Shown: positions 1 to 12,300 of the stretch, in pieces
Numbering within the stretch: position 1 is the first letter of the stretch
Layout of the letters: each line of letters opens with the position of its first letter
Assembly (NCBI GenBank): GCA_033032175.1
Contig: CM065320.1
Span: 8,432,001-8,496,000, forward strand
DNA from: Saturnia japonica
Lineage: Eukaryota; Arthropoda; Insecta; Lepidoptera; Saturniidae
Length of the DNA: 64,000 nt
Reading direction: 5' to 3'
Position numbers and translations under genes: made by a program
The notes under the pieces: model-generated
The model's input: only the letters and a program-made list of their open reading frames with translations
Told to the model about the DNA's origin: nothing
Database searches by the model: none

Positions 1-672
1 GTGGTATACACACGCTCGGTGGAGCGAGTGGATATGTGAGACTTCTACTCACTAAAACTCCACGGTGTACCAACCGCCGCAGTAATGGGGCGACGCGGGC
101 GCGCTAGTAACATTCTAACTGCGTCGCCCCCCGGCTGGGCCAGCTGAAATGCTGGGCCTCGGCAGTCGGCTCGTCTTAAATTGCGGGCCTCGGTCTACAG
201 GAGACGTTTTCCCTGGTTCGGCTAGAGCGGCCGAAGAAGAAGAACAAATTTCTTCCTCCTACCGCCCGTTCGTCTTTGTTGGAGAAGACCACTTAGACGG
301 TCCTCCTCTCGAGCCCTCTCCGCGGTCTTCTGCGAGAGAGATACCGTCCTCGCAGTAGGAGTACCAGTGCAGTCCATGACTTCTCACTGTCGAGCATGAC
401 TTTCACCATACTCCGCAGTGAGATGTTCCCTCCCACCACCGCAGCCAGAGCGTGGCGTTTCCCGTCCCACGCAGCACACTCAGAGAGAGTGACAATCCTA
501 CCTCAACTGCCCACTCAAGTGTCACCCCCCGCGGGTCCGTGACTTCGCGTTAAGATCGCCAAGCAGGACAATGGGGAACGGCAACAGCCGCCTAACCGCC
601 AGCCCCAGGGAGTTTTGGGGGCCCGGCCCGGTTTGGGGAGAAGTACACGACAACAATGGCGTGTCCTCTCTT
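1..672 (-). mobile_element. R1-clade LINE, internally deleted copy A (3' part)
   Basis: Read on the minus strand, this block starts with an endonuclease fragment that has the motif LLGDLNAKS (about 540-580). It then jumps straight to the C-terminal zinc-knuckle region (matching 'ECAAW' of copy B, about 440-490) and a GC-rich 3' UTR. The 3' UTR repeats the sequence of copy B: the stretch around 30-90 matches 745-800 almost base for base. The rest of the endonuclease and all of the reverse transcriptase are missing. The 3' end lies at or just beyond the left edge of the window, so only one boundary (672) is seen. Clade assignment is inferred from protein similarity to R1-type lepidopteran elements. 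Confidence 0.75.
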
Positions 673-687
673 AGTTGACGTAAACCT
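673..687. repeat. 15-bp target-site duplication, left copy
   Basis: AGTTGACGTAAACCT occurs here, directly before the poly-T (poly-A on the minus strand) of LINE copy B, and again without mismatch at 2622-2636. This pair marks the insertion boundaries of copy B. Confidence 0.9.
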
Positions 688-2621
688 TTTTTTTTTAACA
701 TGGAGAAACTCATCATGGGTACACACCCGCCCGGGGGGACGAGTGGTTATGTGAGACTCTTACTCACTAAAACTCCACGGTGTACCATCCGCCGCCATAC
801 TGGGTCGACGCGGGGACTGCGGTGGCATACTGCCGCGCCGCCCCGGCCTAAGTAGGAGACAGCTCAGTACACCCTAGCTGTCTCCTCCGTCCGCCGAACC
901 TGTGCAATGAAAAGACGGGCCCCCCGACCCGTCTCCACTGGTTCGGCTAGGGTGGGGGGAGTTGGCGAATAAACCGCCTCCTCCTGCCACCCGTTCTTCT
1001 TTGGCGGAGAGGGCCTCAGGGATCTCTTTCACGAACCCTCTCCGCGGCTCCTCGCGAGATGACGTCCGCAGAAAGAGGACAATTCGCCGTCCATGCCCTC
1101 TCGCTGTCGAGCATTGCTCTCACCACACTCGGCAGCGAGAGGTCTTCACCAACAACTGCAGCCAGAGTGCGGCGCTGCTCCCCCACGCAGCACACTCACC
1201 AAGAGTGTGCTGCGCCGTATCCTCCTCAGCCCCGCAATCATGGCATACAGGTGAGGGCTCCCTCCTGGCTATTTTGTGCAGGTACCATCCGAAGCATCCA
1301 TGTCTGGACAGCACCTGCACAAGCCTAAACGGCAGGGAGCCCTGCTCCCTTAAACACCACTCCCGGAGGACCGGGCGGACGGCGTCTATGGAGTAACGCC
1401 CATAGCGCGCATCCGCCAGGTCCTCCTCCCACCTTCTCATCACGCCATCTCTCGCGCCTCCTGCCTTAACCGGTTTACCTCTGCGGGAGCTGGAGGCTTC
1501 CCTAACTCTCTCCTCGCCGCCGTGAATCTGTACACAGCGGCGAGCACTTCCGCCTCCAGCTCCCACGGCGGGGAGCCGGCAAGCACATAGGCCGCCCCCG
1601 AGGACACCGATCGGTATCCGCGAATGACTCTCAGCGCCACATCACGCTGCGCAGAGCGCAGCACGCGTCTGTTCGTGGCGCTGAGAGCATCCACCCAGAT
1701 CGGTGCCCCGTAGACGGCCATGCTCCGCACGACCTCCGCAAACAGTTGGCGACAGCTCGCGCCCGGTCCCCCCGAGTTCGGTAGGAGCCGACCGAGAGCT
1801 GCCGCCGCGTCCACAATGCGCGGTCCGACTCCCTTAAAATGTCGCTACACCACCCGCCCCATCTCATCATCGGTGACAGTATGGGGCGGTGCCAGCTCTT
1901 CCGCAAGAAGCGCTCCGCAACAAAGCCCCCATGGACCATGGGACCTCCCATGGGAGGTGGTAGGAGCACCGGAGGGTCAGGCAACAGTGTGGCCACGATC
2001 CTCGTTATGACCTCTGGATCCATTGTTTCCGTTAAAGGGGGCGCCTGCCCCCGGAACTTTTTTCTAACCATCCGGTAAGGGCGCTCCCATTGATCCCGAT
2101 CCAGGGTCCTAAGTAGCTCCTCCCATCTCTCGTCCTTGGCACGGCCTATGGCCGCCTGCAGGGACTTATGGCATTTCCTGTAGGCAGCAAGCAACCGGGC
2201 CTCCTCGCCGTTCTGCCGAACTCGCCGCCGGCGGCAGCGTCGCAGCTACCGTCGCGCCGCGGAGCAGGCCGCCCGGAGATCGGCAATCTCCGGGGACCAC
2301 CAATACACCGCCCGCCTGTTTTGCGGACGGTTGTTGCCCCGCGGCATCGACGCGTCGCAAACCGCCGTAAGGGCCCTACGGAAATGGTCTGAGATCGCGT
2401 CGACATCTTCAGCCGCTGGAGCCGGCGCTTGCCAGCTCTGAACAATGGCCGCCTCTTCCGCCAGCTCTCGGTCGAGGCGGCCAAGAACCCATCTGGGGAA
2501 CGCTGTCCCCCCACAGGGACGGTGCACCAGTACCCCGGGGAGGTGGAGATCTCAAACCGAATATAGCGGTGGTCAGAAAAGGTCTCCACCTCCTCCAGAA
2601 CCCTCCAGTTCTCCACACGGC
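688..2621 (-). mobile_element. R1-clade LINE, internally deleted copy B with poly-A and TSD
   Basis: A retroposed non-LTR element bounded by a perfect 15-bp duplication. On the minus strand it begins inside the endonuclease (SDHRYIRFE motif near 2560), runs through the linker (WEELLRTLDRDQW near 2100), loses the reverse-transcriptase palm, and resumes in the thumb and C-terminal zinc-knuckle region. A 3' UTR of about 430 bp and a poly-A (poly-T at 688-696) follow. The 5' truncation fits ordinary LINE retrotransposition. The internal deletion was probably present before insertion, because the ends are clean. The flank reads AACCTAACCTAAC, which resembles the insect telomere repeat (TTAGG)n and recalls telomere-targeted R1-clade families, but this is only suggestive. 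Confidence 0.85.
1120..2616 (-). pseudogene. R1-clade ORF2 remnant (endonuclease, linker, thumb, zinc knuckle; no RT core)
   Basis: Minus-strand reading frames overlap in three pieces. First comes the endonuclease tail with FSDHRYIRFE. Next is a linker resembling the pre-RT region of lepidopteran R1 elements (ERPYRMVRKKF, then PPLTETMDPEVI). Last is the post-RT thumb and C-terminal region (SMAVYGAPIWVDAL, then a C-x2-C-x7-H-x4-C knuckle in CHDCGAEEDTAQHTLGEC). The join near 1820-1850 goes from the start of the RT domain straight to the thumb, so the YxDD-bearing palm is absent and the product cannot reverse transcribe. Frameshifts separate the pieces. Confidence 0.75.
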
Positions 2622-2636
2622 AGTTGACGTAAACCT
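2622..2636. repeat. 15-bp target-site duplication, right copy
   Basis: Identical to 673-687; marks the 5' truncation point of LINE copy B. The bases that follow read AACCTAACTAATT. Confidence 0.9.
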
Positions 2637-3013
2637 AACCTAACTAATTTTATCACCACAACGGAGTAGGTTTAATTTAAGTTGACATAAACAACACAAT
2701 CATTCTAATCTAAGAAAAAAATGGATACAAAGAAATAATTACGATCTTCGAAAATCTTTACCTACCTTTCAAAAGTAATCTTTATGACAGCTGTTTAGAA
2801 CTGACAATTGTATTGTTAGATTTAAAAAAATTGCTATTTAAAAAGAAACTCAAAAACTATAATATTTATTTCCGTAGTGTAAAATTTTAGATTAATTGTA
2901 ATAACTTTAACTAAAGTGTTAACTGTAAAACAAATTGGTATCTGAACTCGATAGTAGCGATTCTAAAGATGAGCCGAATATTGTTTTTTTATTTATTTAT
3001 GTATAAATATAAA

Positions 3014-3225
3014 CCATTTTTAACTGACTGCAAAAAAGACCGAGATTACTCACTTCGAATGAATGTAATTTTTTTTTTTAATGGATGTTCAGCCATAACT
3101 TATTTGTTTATGAACCGATTTGGATTATTCTTTTTTTGTTTGATAGGGGGGATACCTCATAATTTCATTGGCATTGGACCTACAACTTTGAAGATACACC
3201 CGGGATCACTTCAAAATCATTGAAG
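3014..3225 (+). repeat. Lepidopteran interspersed repeat fragment
   Basis: The order of phrases 'gaccgagattactcacttcgaatg', a T-run, 'tttatgaaccgattt' and 'gataggggggatacctc' matches a dispersed repeat I recognise from moth and butterfly introns. No ends or coding capacity are visible. It lies just upstream of the first visible ethanolamine kinase exon. Confidence 0.5.
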
Positions 3226-3272
3226 ATAGTTTCTTTTTTGTTAAAAATTGTCTTGTTAACAGTTATTTACAG

Positions 3273-3396
3273 ATGGCATTACGAACAAATTAGTGGCGTG
3301 CCAACTGAACACTTCAAATGATGATAAAGATGTAGTCCTTGTGCGTATTTATGGCCATAAAACAGATTTGCTTATTGATAGAAGGGCTGAGCTCAG
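3273..3396 (+). CDS. eas: eas exon a (first in window)
   Basis: Acceptor TTTACAG before 3273, donor GTAGGG at 3397. It encodes [12 protein letters not shown] and later [20 protein letters not shown], the N-lobe of the kinase. It enters in phase 1 and leaves in phase 2. Confidence 0.9.
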
Positions 3397-6300
3397 GTAG
3401 GGTTTTAATTTTCTAAATATATAGTGCTTAGTACTGTTGATGTACCTATATAGTATATATTGATAATATAGACTACTCAAAATTATATAAATTATATGTT
3501 GATTTTGCAGAAACATAAAAACTTTAAATGTGCTTGGCCTGGCACCTAAAGTATATGGTGTTTTTAACAATGGGTTAGCTTACCAGTACTATCCAGGTGT
3601 TACTTTGAATGTTGAAACTGCATGTGATCCTAAAATATGGCCTTTAGTCTCTAAGCAAATGGCAAAAATGCACAAAGTAGAACTTGGAAAAGAAGTATGT
3701 ATATTCTAGAATAAAATTATATTCTTTTCATCCTACATTCTTCATTGTTAAGCAAAGATACACGGTTGTGTATAATTTAAATGATTGTATGAAGTTCAGG
3801 ATTCTAAAAGTAATCACTATTAGACAAGCTCCTTTTCAACTATGATTGGTATCACACTTACTTTTTAAATTGGGTTTTCGCACAGTATCCTTTCATTATA
3901 AATTATAGGGTCATGGACGTATAAAAAAGGCGGACGTAATGTTCACTACGATAGCGGTGAATCACTCATAGTAAGTCGGTTCGCTTATACGTACGAGCAC
4001 CCACGCAATCATTCACACCATAGTAAGTCAGTCGCCCGCTAATGTATTCAATCGATTTTTTTTGTTTTTATGTAAAAATATTGCGATCTAACTATAACAT
4101 AACACCGGCCAGTGTTGCCAATAATTAAATATATAAATTACCTCGGAACTGTGGTAGATTGATAGTAATTTGTTCGAACACTATTTATTTACCTAATTAA
4201 TTACAATATTATTAAGTGTTATAATGAATAAATAATAATTAATTTATGAAATCAATAAATTATTTCTAAAATATTTATCAATACTACTTAATCACAGTTT
4301 TTTTATTACATTTTCCATCAAAATATTTTTTTTAGGTTAGAGCTACAATTGAATATTACAATATTGTTAAAATCGTTATGTAATTTATTTTCCATGAAAT
4401 TGTGTTATTGTACAACAGGAAAAAGTACATAATTTCTTATTTTCTGAATTTTACACAGCTGGAAACTACTTACAGTAACATAGAGCCAATTTAATAGATC
4501 ATCTTTGACACTGCGTCAAAATTCAACAACGTAACCTTGTAATGGAGGGCAAACAACTTTATTTATTTTTCCAAGTTAGAACTGCACAATGCAAACTTAA
4601 ACAAACACAAACAAACAAACTAACTTTTAAACAAACTTAACTTAATTAAACTAACTTTTTTCAATGAAAAATACATTTTTATTGTAACTAGAGTTCGCCT
4701 TGTGGTTGAAATACGACCATCATTTATTTAAAATTTGAATTTGAATGTTAATAAGGTTCTGTACTTTCTGTTTATGATGATAAGGTTCAGTTTTGATTAG
4801 TTTTATATTTATTACAAGGAAATACGTATAGGCATTTTAATGATTTATTTGCAACTAACTGAGACTATACAATAATTCAACTAACTTAAGCCGTAGCGCT
4901 GTAGCCACAACAGGTTCTTTTGTCAAAGAGTATACTTTTATAATAATTGCTGACAAAAAACAATAAAAAACTCTTCGGAATGAAATACAAAATATCGAAT
5001 AAGTTAAAACTTTCAATGACAAAATCTGACAATTATTAGCCTGTGGTGAAACAGTCGCAGAGACATCGTCTTATAAGGATGTTTGTGTGTCAAACGCACG
5101 GTAGTGTATGTAACGTTTTGTTTAAATTAAATTAAATTAATTTACTTCTAATGCTTATTATATAAAAATATTAGCTTTCTGCACTCCTTACAAACCTCCT
5201 GCAAACTTTAACTGTGCCAAATTTGATAGTCATCCATCTGCGTAATTTTCTTAGAAAGGGATACAAAGTTTTGCTTCTCGTATTAATATGATGATAATGA
5301 CATAAGAAGGCAATTTTACGATTTAATTTGATTAATAAGCCGTTCTAAACATACAAACAGTTTTTGTTCTAAACAACTGAACATCGTTACAATGTTACGT
5401 CGGTGAACCCTTTTTCTTTTTAAACACTAGTTTTGTTACCCAAAGAGTCAAAAGATTAATTAGTCGATAAGTTGAATTGTATGCAATGATTACTTGTCAA
5501 GGAATGTTTAACCATGAATATCCACATTGTGATTATAATAAAACATAATTATTATTCTTATATAAATTAGAAAAATACAAAAATAATTAAATAGAAACAA
5601 AATCATTGATGTTACATTTTTACGCCAAAAAACTCGTGGTATGTTCCTGGCAAATCTAGAGCCTGTACAAGACGCCATGTCGCCATTACATGACACACGT
5701 CTTTTGTCGTTGAGCGAAGTAACTGCGTTTTTGGTGTGCTCTCTGTTATTTTCGTCTGACCCGGCTATTTTTATTGGACTGACCTTACTCTGACGTTTAC
5801 CTGGCTATAATTTGGCCTCTGATTGCTTAAGGATTTGTACTCTTTTTTTTTTGTTTACCATGATGCTACGAGGGAAATCGCTAAACTGTCAAACTCGCGA
5901 ACAAGTGGTGACATTGTACGATTATTTAGAACGTGAATCTGTTAACAGTGGGCCTTTTTTACCTGTGACACAACCGAGAGAACGCATTGCCGAAGCATGA
6001 GGAATTGGTAAGAGGACAGTAACACAAATTCTGAAAGAGAAATACGTATATCACAGGCTCAGAAGAGAATACTTTAAGTACACCGAAAAAAAGAAAGAGT
6101 GACAAGAAAGTTGTTGTCGTTGATAATTTTGAGGCTGCTGCAATCCGCACCCACATTTATGGATATTATTTCAGAAAAGAATATCCTGCACAGAAAATGA
6201 AAAAGGATCTGTTAAAAGAGGCGGGCTCATTTTTTGACAAGCAGAAAATCCTGCTGGGATGCTACTATATTGTTTTGAGGAGAGTAACAATCTTACGTCA

Positions 6301-9300
6301 AGTAAATAAAATCACAAGAAATACATGCTGTAAAAAACAGACCAAGTCTCGATTGAGATGGTTTGTCTATAAAAAGTAGTGAAATCTCATAAACAACCAA
6401 GTGTAGGAGATGGATGTAACAAAAAACGAATAATTTTGGTTAAAATCTGGCCTATGTTTTACACGTTAAATTCCATTCTTTAGAATCTACTGTTCCTAAT
6501 TATATGAGCCTAAAACATTTTAATTAATGACAAAGCAATAAGGTTAACATATTCTTGTTACATGTTGAGGAATTGTATATAACTTGTGCCGTTCAAAATA
6601 TTGTAGAAGTCATTGTTACTATTACGTACTTCTGTTTTCTTGAGATTAAGTTTATAGCAATAGCGGCCAAGTCATATAAAATTCATAGGCGTGTCGTTTG
6701 CCAAGTTCCGGGATCAGCCATTCTCGTCGCAGTGTCTCTGTTTTAGTATGTAGTGTTTCGGGACCAGCCAGTATATATCCAGCTGGCAAGACGCTTCCAG
6801 GCCAGTATGACCGCGATGACCATTGGTAGATTGTCAATCTCCCGACGATCATTAGACTAATAAATAGCGATAAAACTTAAATACAATCACAAAACTATAA
6901 AAATTCTCAGCAACTTCGCCTTTGTGGACAGACCAATAGCGTTGCGATTTGCGATTTGAAATTTTCCTCGTATTTTTAACACATTTTATTAATAAAAATC
7001 TATAAATAAAAAAAAAACAACATTGTAGGTGTGATTCTACATTACTCAAGCTGCTAAATAAAAACATTTGACCGACGATGTTCAAATTAAAAGCATATTC
7101 TATATTGTTAATATATTTATTTACACAATTATGGACTTAGTAAATTAATCATGCTTATTGATTATTTAAAGAATATTCAGTTATTCTCTAAAAAATAAGT
7201 AATATAATTTCCAACCCAATTATTTAAAACAAGTACCTAATTTAAATTTTCTACTATATTTGAATTTATTCCAGTGTCTACTCAATACATAAATAATATG
7301 AAATGTATCTCTAACATTAATAACATTATCTTATCTGCTAAGGTCAAAGTAACTTTATTTACTGAAATCGTCTTTATTTACTCAAGATATATTTCTAAGA
7401 TATCAAATCCTATTCTTGAAATGTAAACAACTTTATGTTTAAGATTACTATTATCAGTATTATACGTATAACATACTTATTATCTGAATGTATTTCTAGA
7501 TTATATATATTTTACGATTTTTTACTGAAGAGTTTTTAAATGATAATGACTTTTTATAGTTTGATTTATTGTTTTACGCATCAGAGATGAATGCAAATCA
7601 AATTATAAAATTACTTCTATTTATATAAATAACTTAATGCTACATAGGTTTACGTTTGTAAATATATTTCACAACCTTTTGATTCTGTGTTAGAATTATG
7701 TTCATCTCATCTATATCAATATCTATCTATACATAGTATAAAATGAAGTTGCTTCCCGCTGTCTGTTTCCTGTGTACGACGCATAAATCTTTTAAACTAC
7801 GCAACGGATTTTAATGCAGTTTTCACTACCATTTAAACAATTTTTTACGGAATGTTTATATATACAATACATTCCTAGTAAGTTTTTGTATAGTAAAGAA
7901 AATTCAAATATTTGTAATCAACTCGTGAAAAAATAATTTGAAAACCTTATGAAATACATCAAAATAATGTTCTAAATAATTACAGTTCTTCAAAAAGCCT
8001 AGAGAAGTTTTCGCGATGACATTTGTCTATTTCCTAAAGTTGACTCACAGTAACAATTTTTATCTTGAACATAATAATTAAAAATATTACGTTATTTGCG
8101 AAGTTATTTTGTCCAATTCATTATTAATCTTTATCCAGATAAGTTTTGTTTGTTAATCTGGGCATTTAATGTAGATTAACATTGTCAGTTCCAGTTTTCC
8201 ATTTCCATTTACCGTAGAAAATATCAGGAATTGAAAATTATTCTTGACCATAGAAATCCTATGATAATTTGCGTAACGCGAAGTAAGCTCACTATTCGTA
8301 ATTATGAAGTTACATAACATACCATCACGCCTGTATCCCCGAAATGTTAGGCAGAGGTGTACACCCACAGTTCGTCGGGTATGTTTTAGGCCCCATGTAA
8401 TAGGGGGCGAGCCTATTGGCATTAATGGGGCACAAAGCCAAAATCCAAGCTGCTACTTAGAATTACATAAAAAAAGCCCAATAGCCCTTTGCTTGACCTG
8501 AGAATCCAACCTAGGACCTAGAGCATAGCAGTCGCGTTTAGGACTACTAGGCTAATGAGGCAGTAATGGTTGAATTATTCGCACGGGTCACCTACTAATA
8601 TTATATTCACAAAGTCATGAGGGACGAAAACATACTTTTAGCTAATATCGATGTGGCTAACTTTAATGTAAATTGGAACTCGTTTGTTCGAAAGCAGTTA
8701 CAGATTTAATTACATATATTTTTTGTAAGTTTTTAAAGTTCTAATATAATTTTTTTCTAACAGGTTCACAAAGACCCAATGGTCTGGGACAAAACGGAAC
8801 AGTTTTTAAATTTATTACCTCAAACATTTTCATCAGAAAATAAACAAAACAGGTAGGTACGTAAATATTCCTACGTTTCCTTATTTATGTTGGCGTTAAA
8901 GACATCGCAGTAAAAGAACAAAGCAACATATATTATTATTGAACGAAAAAATATGTAAAACTAGCGGTGTGCCCGCGGTTCCGCACGCGTTTATAGTTAC
9001 GCAGTAGTTATGTTCATCCCGTAATTTTATTTTTACCCATATTGTTGACAATTAATATGCTGTATCAATTGAGGAATGGCGTGTATTTACCGTGTACAAT
9101 TTTCATCAAAATCGGTTGAACATTATTATTCCATTCTACGACTTCTAATGTACTTATTATTAAAGATTCTTATAGCCTCACATATTATATGTATGCTTCC
9201 TGTCTATAAAATGCGATGAGAATCAGTGTAGAATTCATGAAAATTAAATTTTTTAACAATTTTTACGATTTTTAGAAGTAATATTGACAATTCTTACAGC

Positions 9301-12300
9301 CCATCAATTAAGTAATTACTTATACTTCTTGAGTACAAAATTTCATCAAAATCGGTTAAGACAAAAAAATAATAATAATAGCATATTCGCCATCAGTATC
9401 GTTCATATAGTATGCCTTTCAGAAATGTACAGATAGAACTACAGATGTATTAAAATAGTTTTTATCAAAATCGGTTACGATTAAAAAAAAAAAAATTACT
9501 GGATTATTTTACTATTTCTAAAATTATAATTGAAATTTCTTATAACCTATCAATTGACCAACGATCGCATATCCTACTCCTGTAGAAAGTTTCATGAGAA
9601 TTAGTCAAGCCATTTTTGAGTTAAATCTAAACATACAGACAAAAAAATTGTTATGCTATATTCGACATCAGTTTCCTTCATGTAAGTAGGGCTATCGAAA
9701 AAATTTGGGAAAAAATATTACATGTATTAATTTAATATACAGGCTGGGCCAGAAAGGCGTACGATTTTAAGAACACTCTTGCGTTTGAACCTTATTAGCG
9801 GGGGCTGCGCGGGTGGTGGGGATGAGAAGTTCGGTTCTCAGAAATTTAGTCGCGATGGATCGCTTCACCGAAGCGCAACGTGCATTCTGCGTTAAACATT
9901 ATTATAAAAATGGCGATTCGTGCGCTATTGTTCAACGTTTATTTAGGCGTGAGTTTGGATTACATGACGTAAATCAGTGTCCGAAGGAAAGTGTGATTCG
10001 ATCGTGGGTCAGAAAGTTCGAAGCTACTGGTTCGACTCTTAACCAGAAGCCTGCGGGACGCCCAAGGTCAACAAGAACGGAATACACAATTGAACAAGTT
10101 AGATCTTCAGTTCAACGTAATCCTGTTCTATCGACTCGCAAGTGATCAGCTGAACTTGTGGTGTCCAGAACATTTGTGTCGCATTTTGTTGAAAGATTTG
10201 AATTTGCACCCGTATAAAATTCAACTTGTGCAGGAATTACTGCCAAATGACCCAATTTTACGACGAGCTTTTGTTGAAACAATGTTGAAACACTTTCAGA
10301 GTTTCAACAATATTATTTTCTCCGATGAAGCCCATTTTCACTTAAATGGGCATGTCAATAAACAGAATTGCCGTTACTGGGCTTCAGAGAACTCACGTGC
10401 AAAACATCAAAAGCCTCTGCATTCGCCGAAAGTAACCGTTTGGGCGGCCATATCAGCACACGGAATTATCGGACCCCATTTCTTTGAAAATCAACAAAGG
10501 CAATCTGTCATTGTAAATTCCGACCGATAAATAGCCATGTTAAGGGATTTTTTCTTTCCGCAACTGCAACAATTTGAAGCCTATAATCGTGCGACGTGAT
10601 TTCAACAACATGGTGCGACGTGCCATACATCTAATGCTTCGTTGGCGGCCGTAAACGAGATGTTTGCTGGGAAACCTGATATCGCGCCGCGTAGAAGTCC
10701 GGATCTAACGCCACCGGTCTTTTTCATGTGAGGATACATGAAAAGTAGAGTCTACTCCAATAACCCAGCCAGGATTGAACCAGTTGAAGATAAATATCCG
10801 AGAAGAAATGGCAGCCTATACCTCGCGCAATGTGTCAGCGAGTTTTTACCAATTTGAGGTTCAGATTCGAGGAATGTTTGCAGCGGGATGGTGCACACCT
10901 GAATGATGTAATTTTTAAGAAATAAATTTCCAAGATGTCTATTTTAATTGAAATAGAGATGTGTATATGTATTAGTATTTTTTATTTTTTAAAATTCGCA
11001 AATCTTTCTGGCCCACCCTATAGATAACTTAAAGTTAAATATCACTGTTTAGTTAAAAGTTTTTTATAAGGCCTTTGTTTAAGACCGTCGCGTCGCCTAG
11101 CGCTGCCACTATTACTGCATAGACACCTAGGTACTGCTGCCGTAACCCGACAAACCAAAAAAAAAAATCATAGATGGGTTGGGTTTATCACTACTATGTG
11201 TATTGTGGTCACAATCCCTACCACCCCGCTATATTACTGCATATACACCGGCTGATTTCGGAACACGGCAAACCAAAAGAAAATCATACATGGGTATATT
11301 ATAGTGTGTATGGTATTGTCATTATATGCCAATAGGAATCCAACGCATTAACCGTCCCAATAAAACTTCAAAAATAATTAAATTCATCCCTTATTGTAAA
11401 GACCTGCGGCAAGGTTTTTTGAAAAACGTGAAACCGCTTTTATTTGTTTCTTACCAAAAGCATAAATATGAATTTCATGTACCTAATCTGAGACATAATG
11501 GGTTCTTCATACAAACTTTCACTCCAGTTTTATTTTCGTCACATTTGTCACGCAATAACACAATTAAATAATTCACTTGTAGCAAAACTGTATAATCCAG
11601 ATAATTTACAATAGGTATATCGATTATAATATAAATATAGACTCCCGCTAGCCGCGGTCTACAGAACACACACATCACTTTTCAATAAAACAGTAATTAT
11701 GTCGTACTGTGTAGATAAAGAGTTTAAAAACACTTCAGCCAATCTTAAAAAGAATACGGACTGTCATTTCATAGGTAAGTATTAGAAATACAATACAAAC
11801 ATTTCATAAATAACAATGTCAATAAATCAACATCTAGTTGCCGTGGCAACCGACAATACCGCGCATGCGCGTTGTTGTTCCTTGTTCTTTTGTTCATGTA
11901 CAAACTATCATCCCCTATTTTCTACCCTTAAAATTTTATTTTCGCTACAAAAAGTACCCTGTGTACTTTCCCAAGGTCCAATCTATCTCTATAGCAAAAT
12001 TCATTATAATTGGTTAAGCGGTTTAGGCGTAAAAACGTAACAGACACACAGTTACTTTCGCAATTATATATTAGTATGGATTATCCTACTAATATAATAA
12101 ATGTGAAAGTGTGTATGTTTGGATGTTTAGATGTTTAAAACGGCTGAACAAATCTCAATGAAATTTGGCACACATATAGTATATAGTCTATACACATGGG
12201 ATACTTTTTATCCCGGTAAAAGTTATAGTTTAAGAAGTGTTATCCTACAAATATAATAAATGGAAAGTTTCTATGTTTGTTACTCAATCACGCAAAAACG

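Noticed and set aside
962..2627. Several long plus-strand open frames (for example 962-1396, 1720-2010, 2168-2392)
   Set aside because: They are antisense shadows of the GC-rich minus-strand LINE ORF2; none shows protein similarity.
2629..2645. Interstitial telomere repeat (CCTAA)n
   Set aside because: Only about two units, part of the target-site context; too short to call a telomeric tract.
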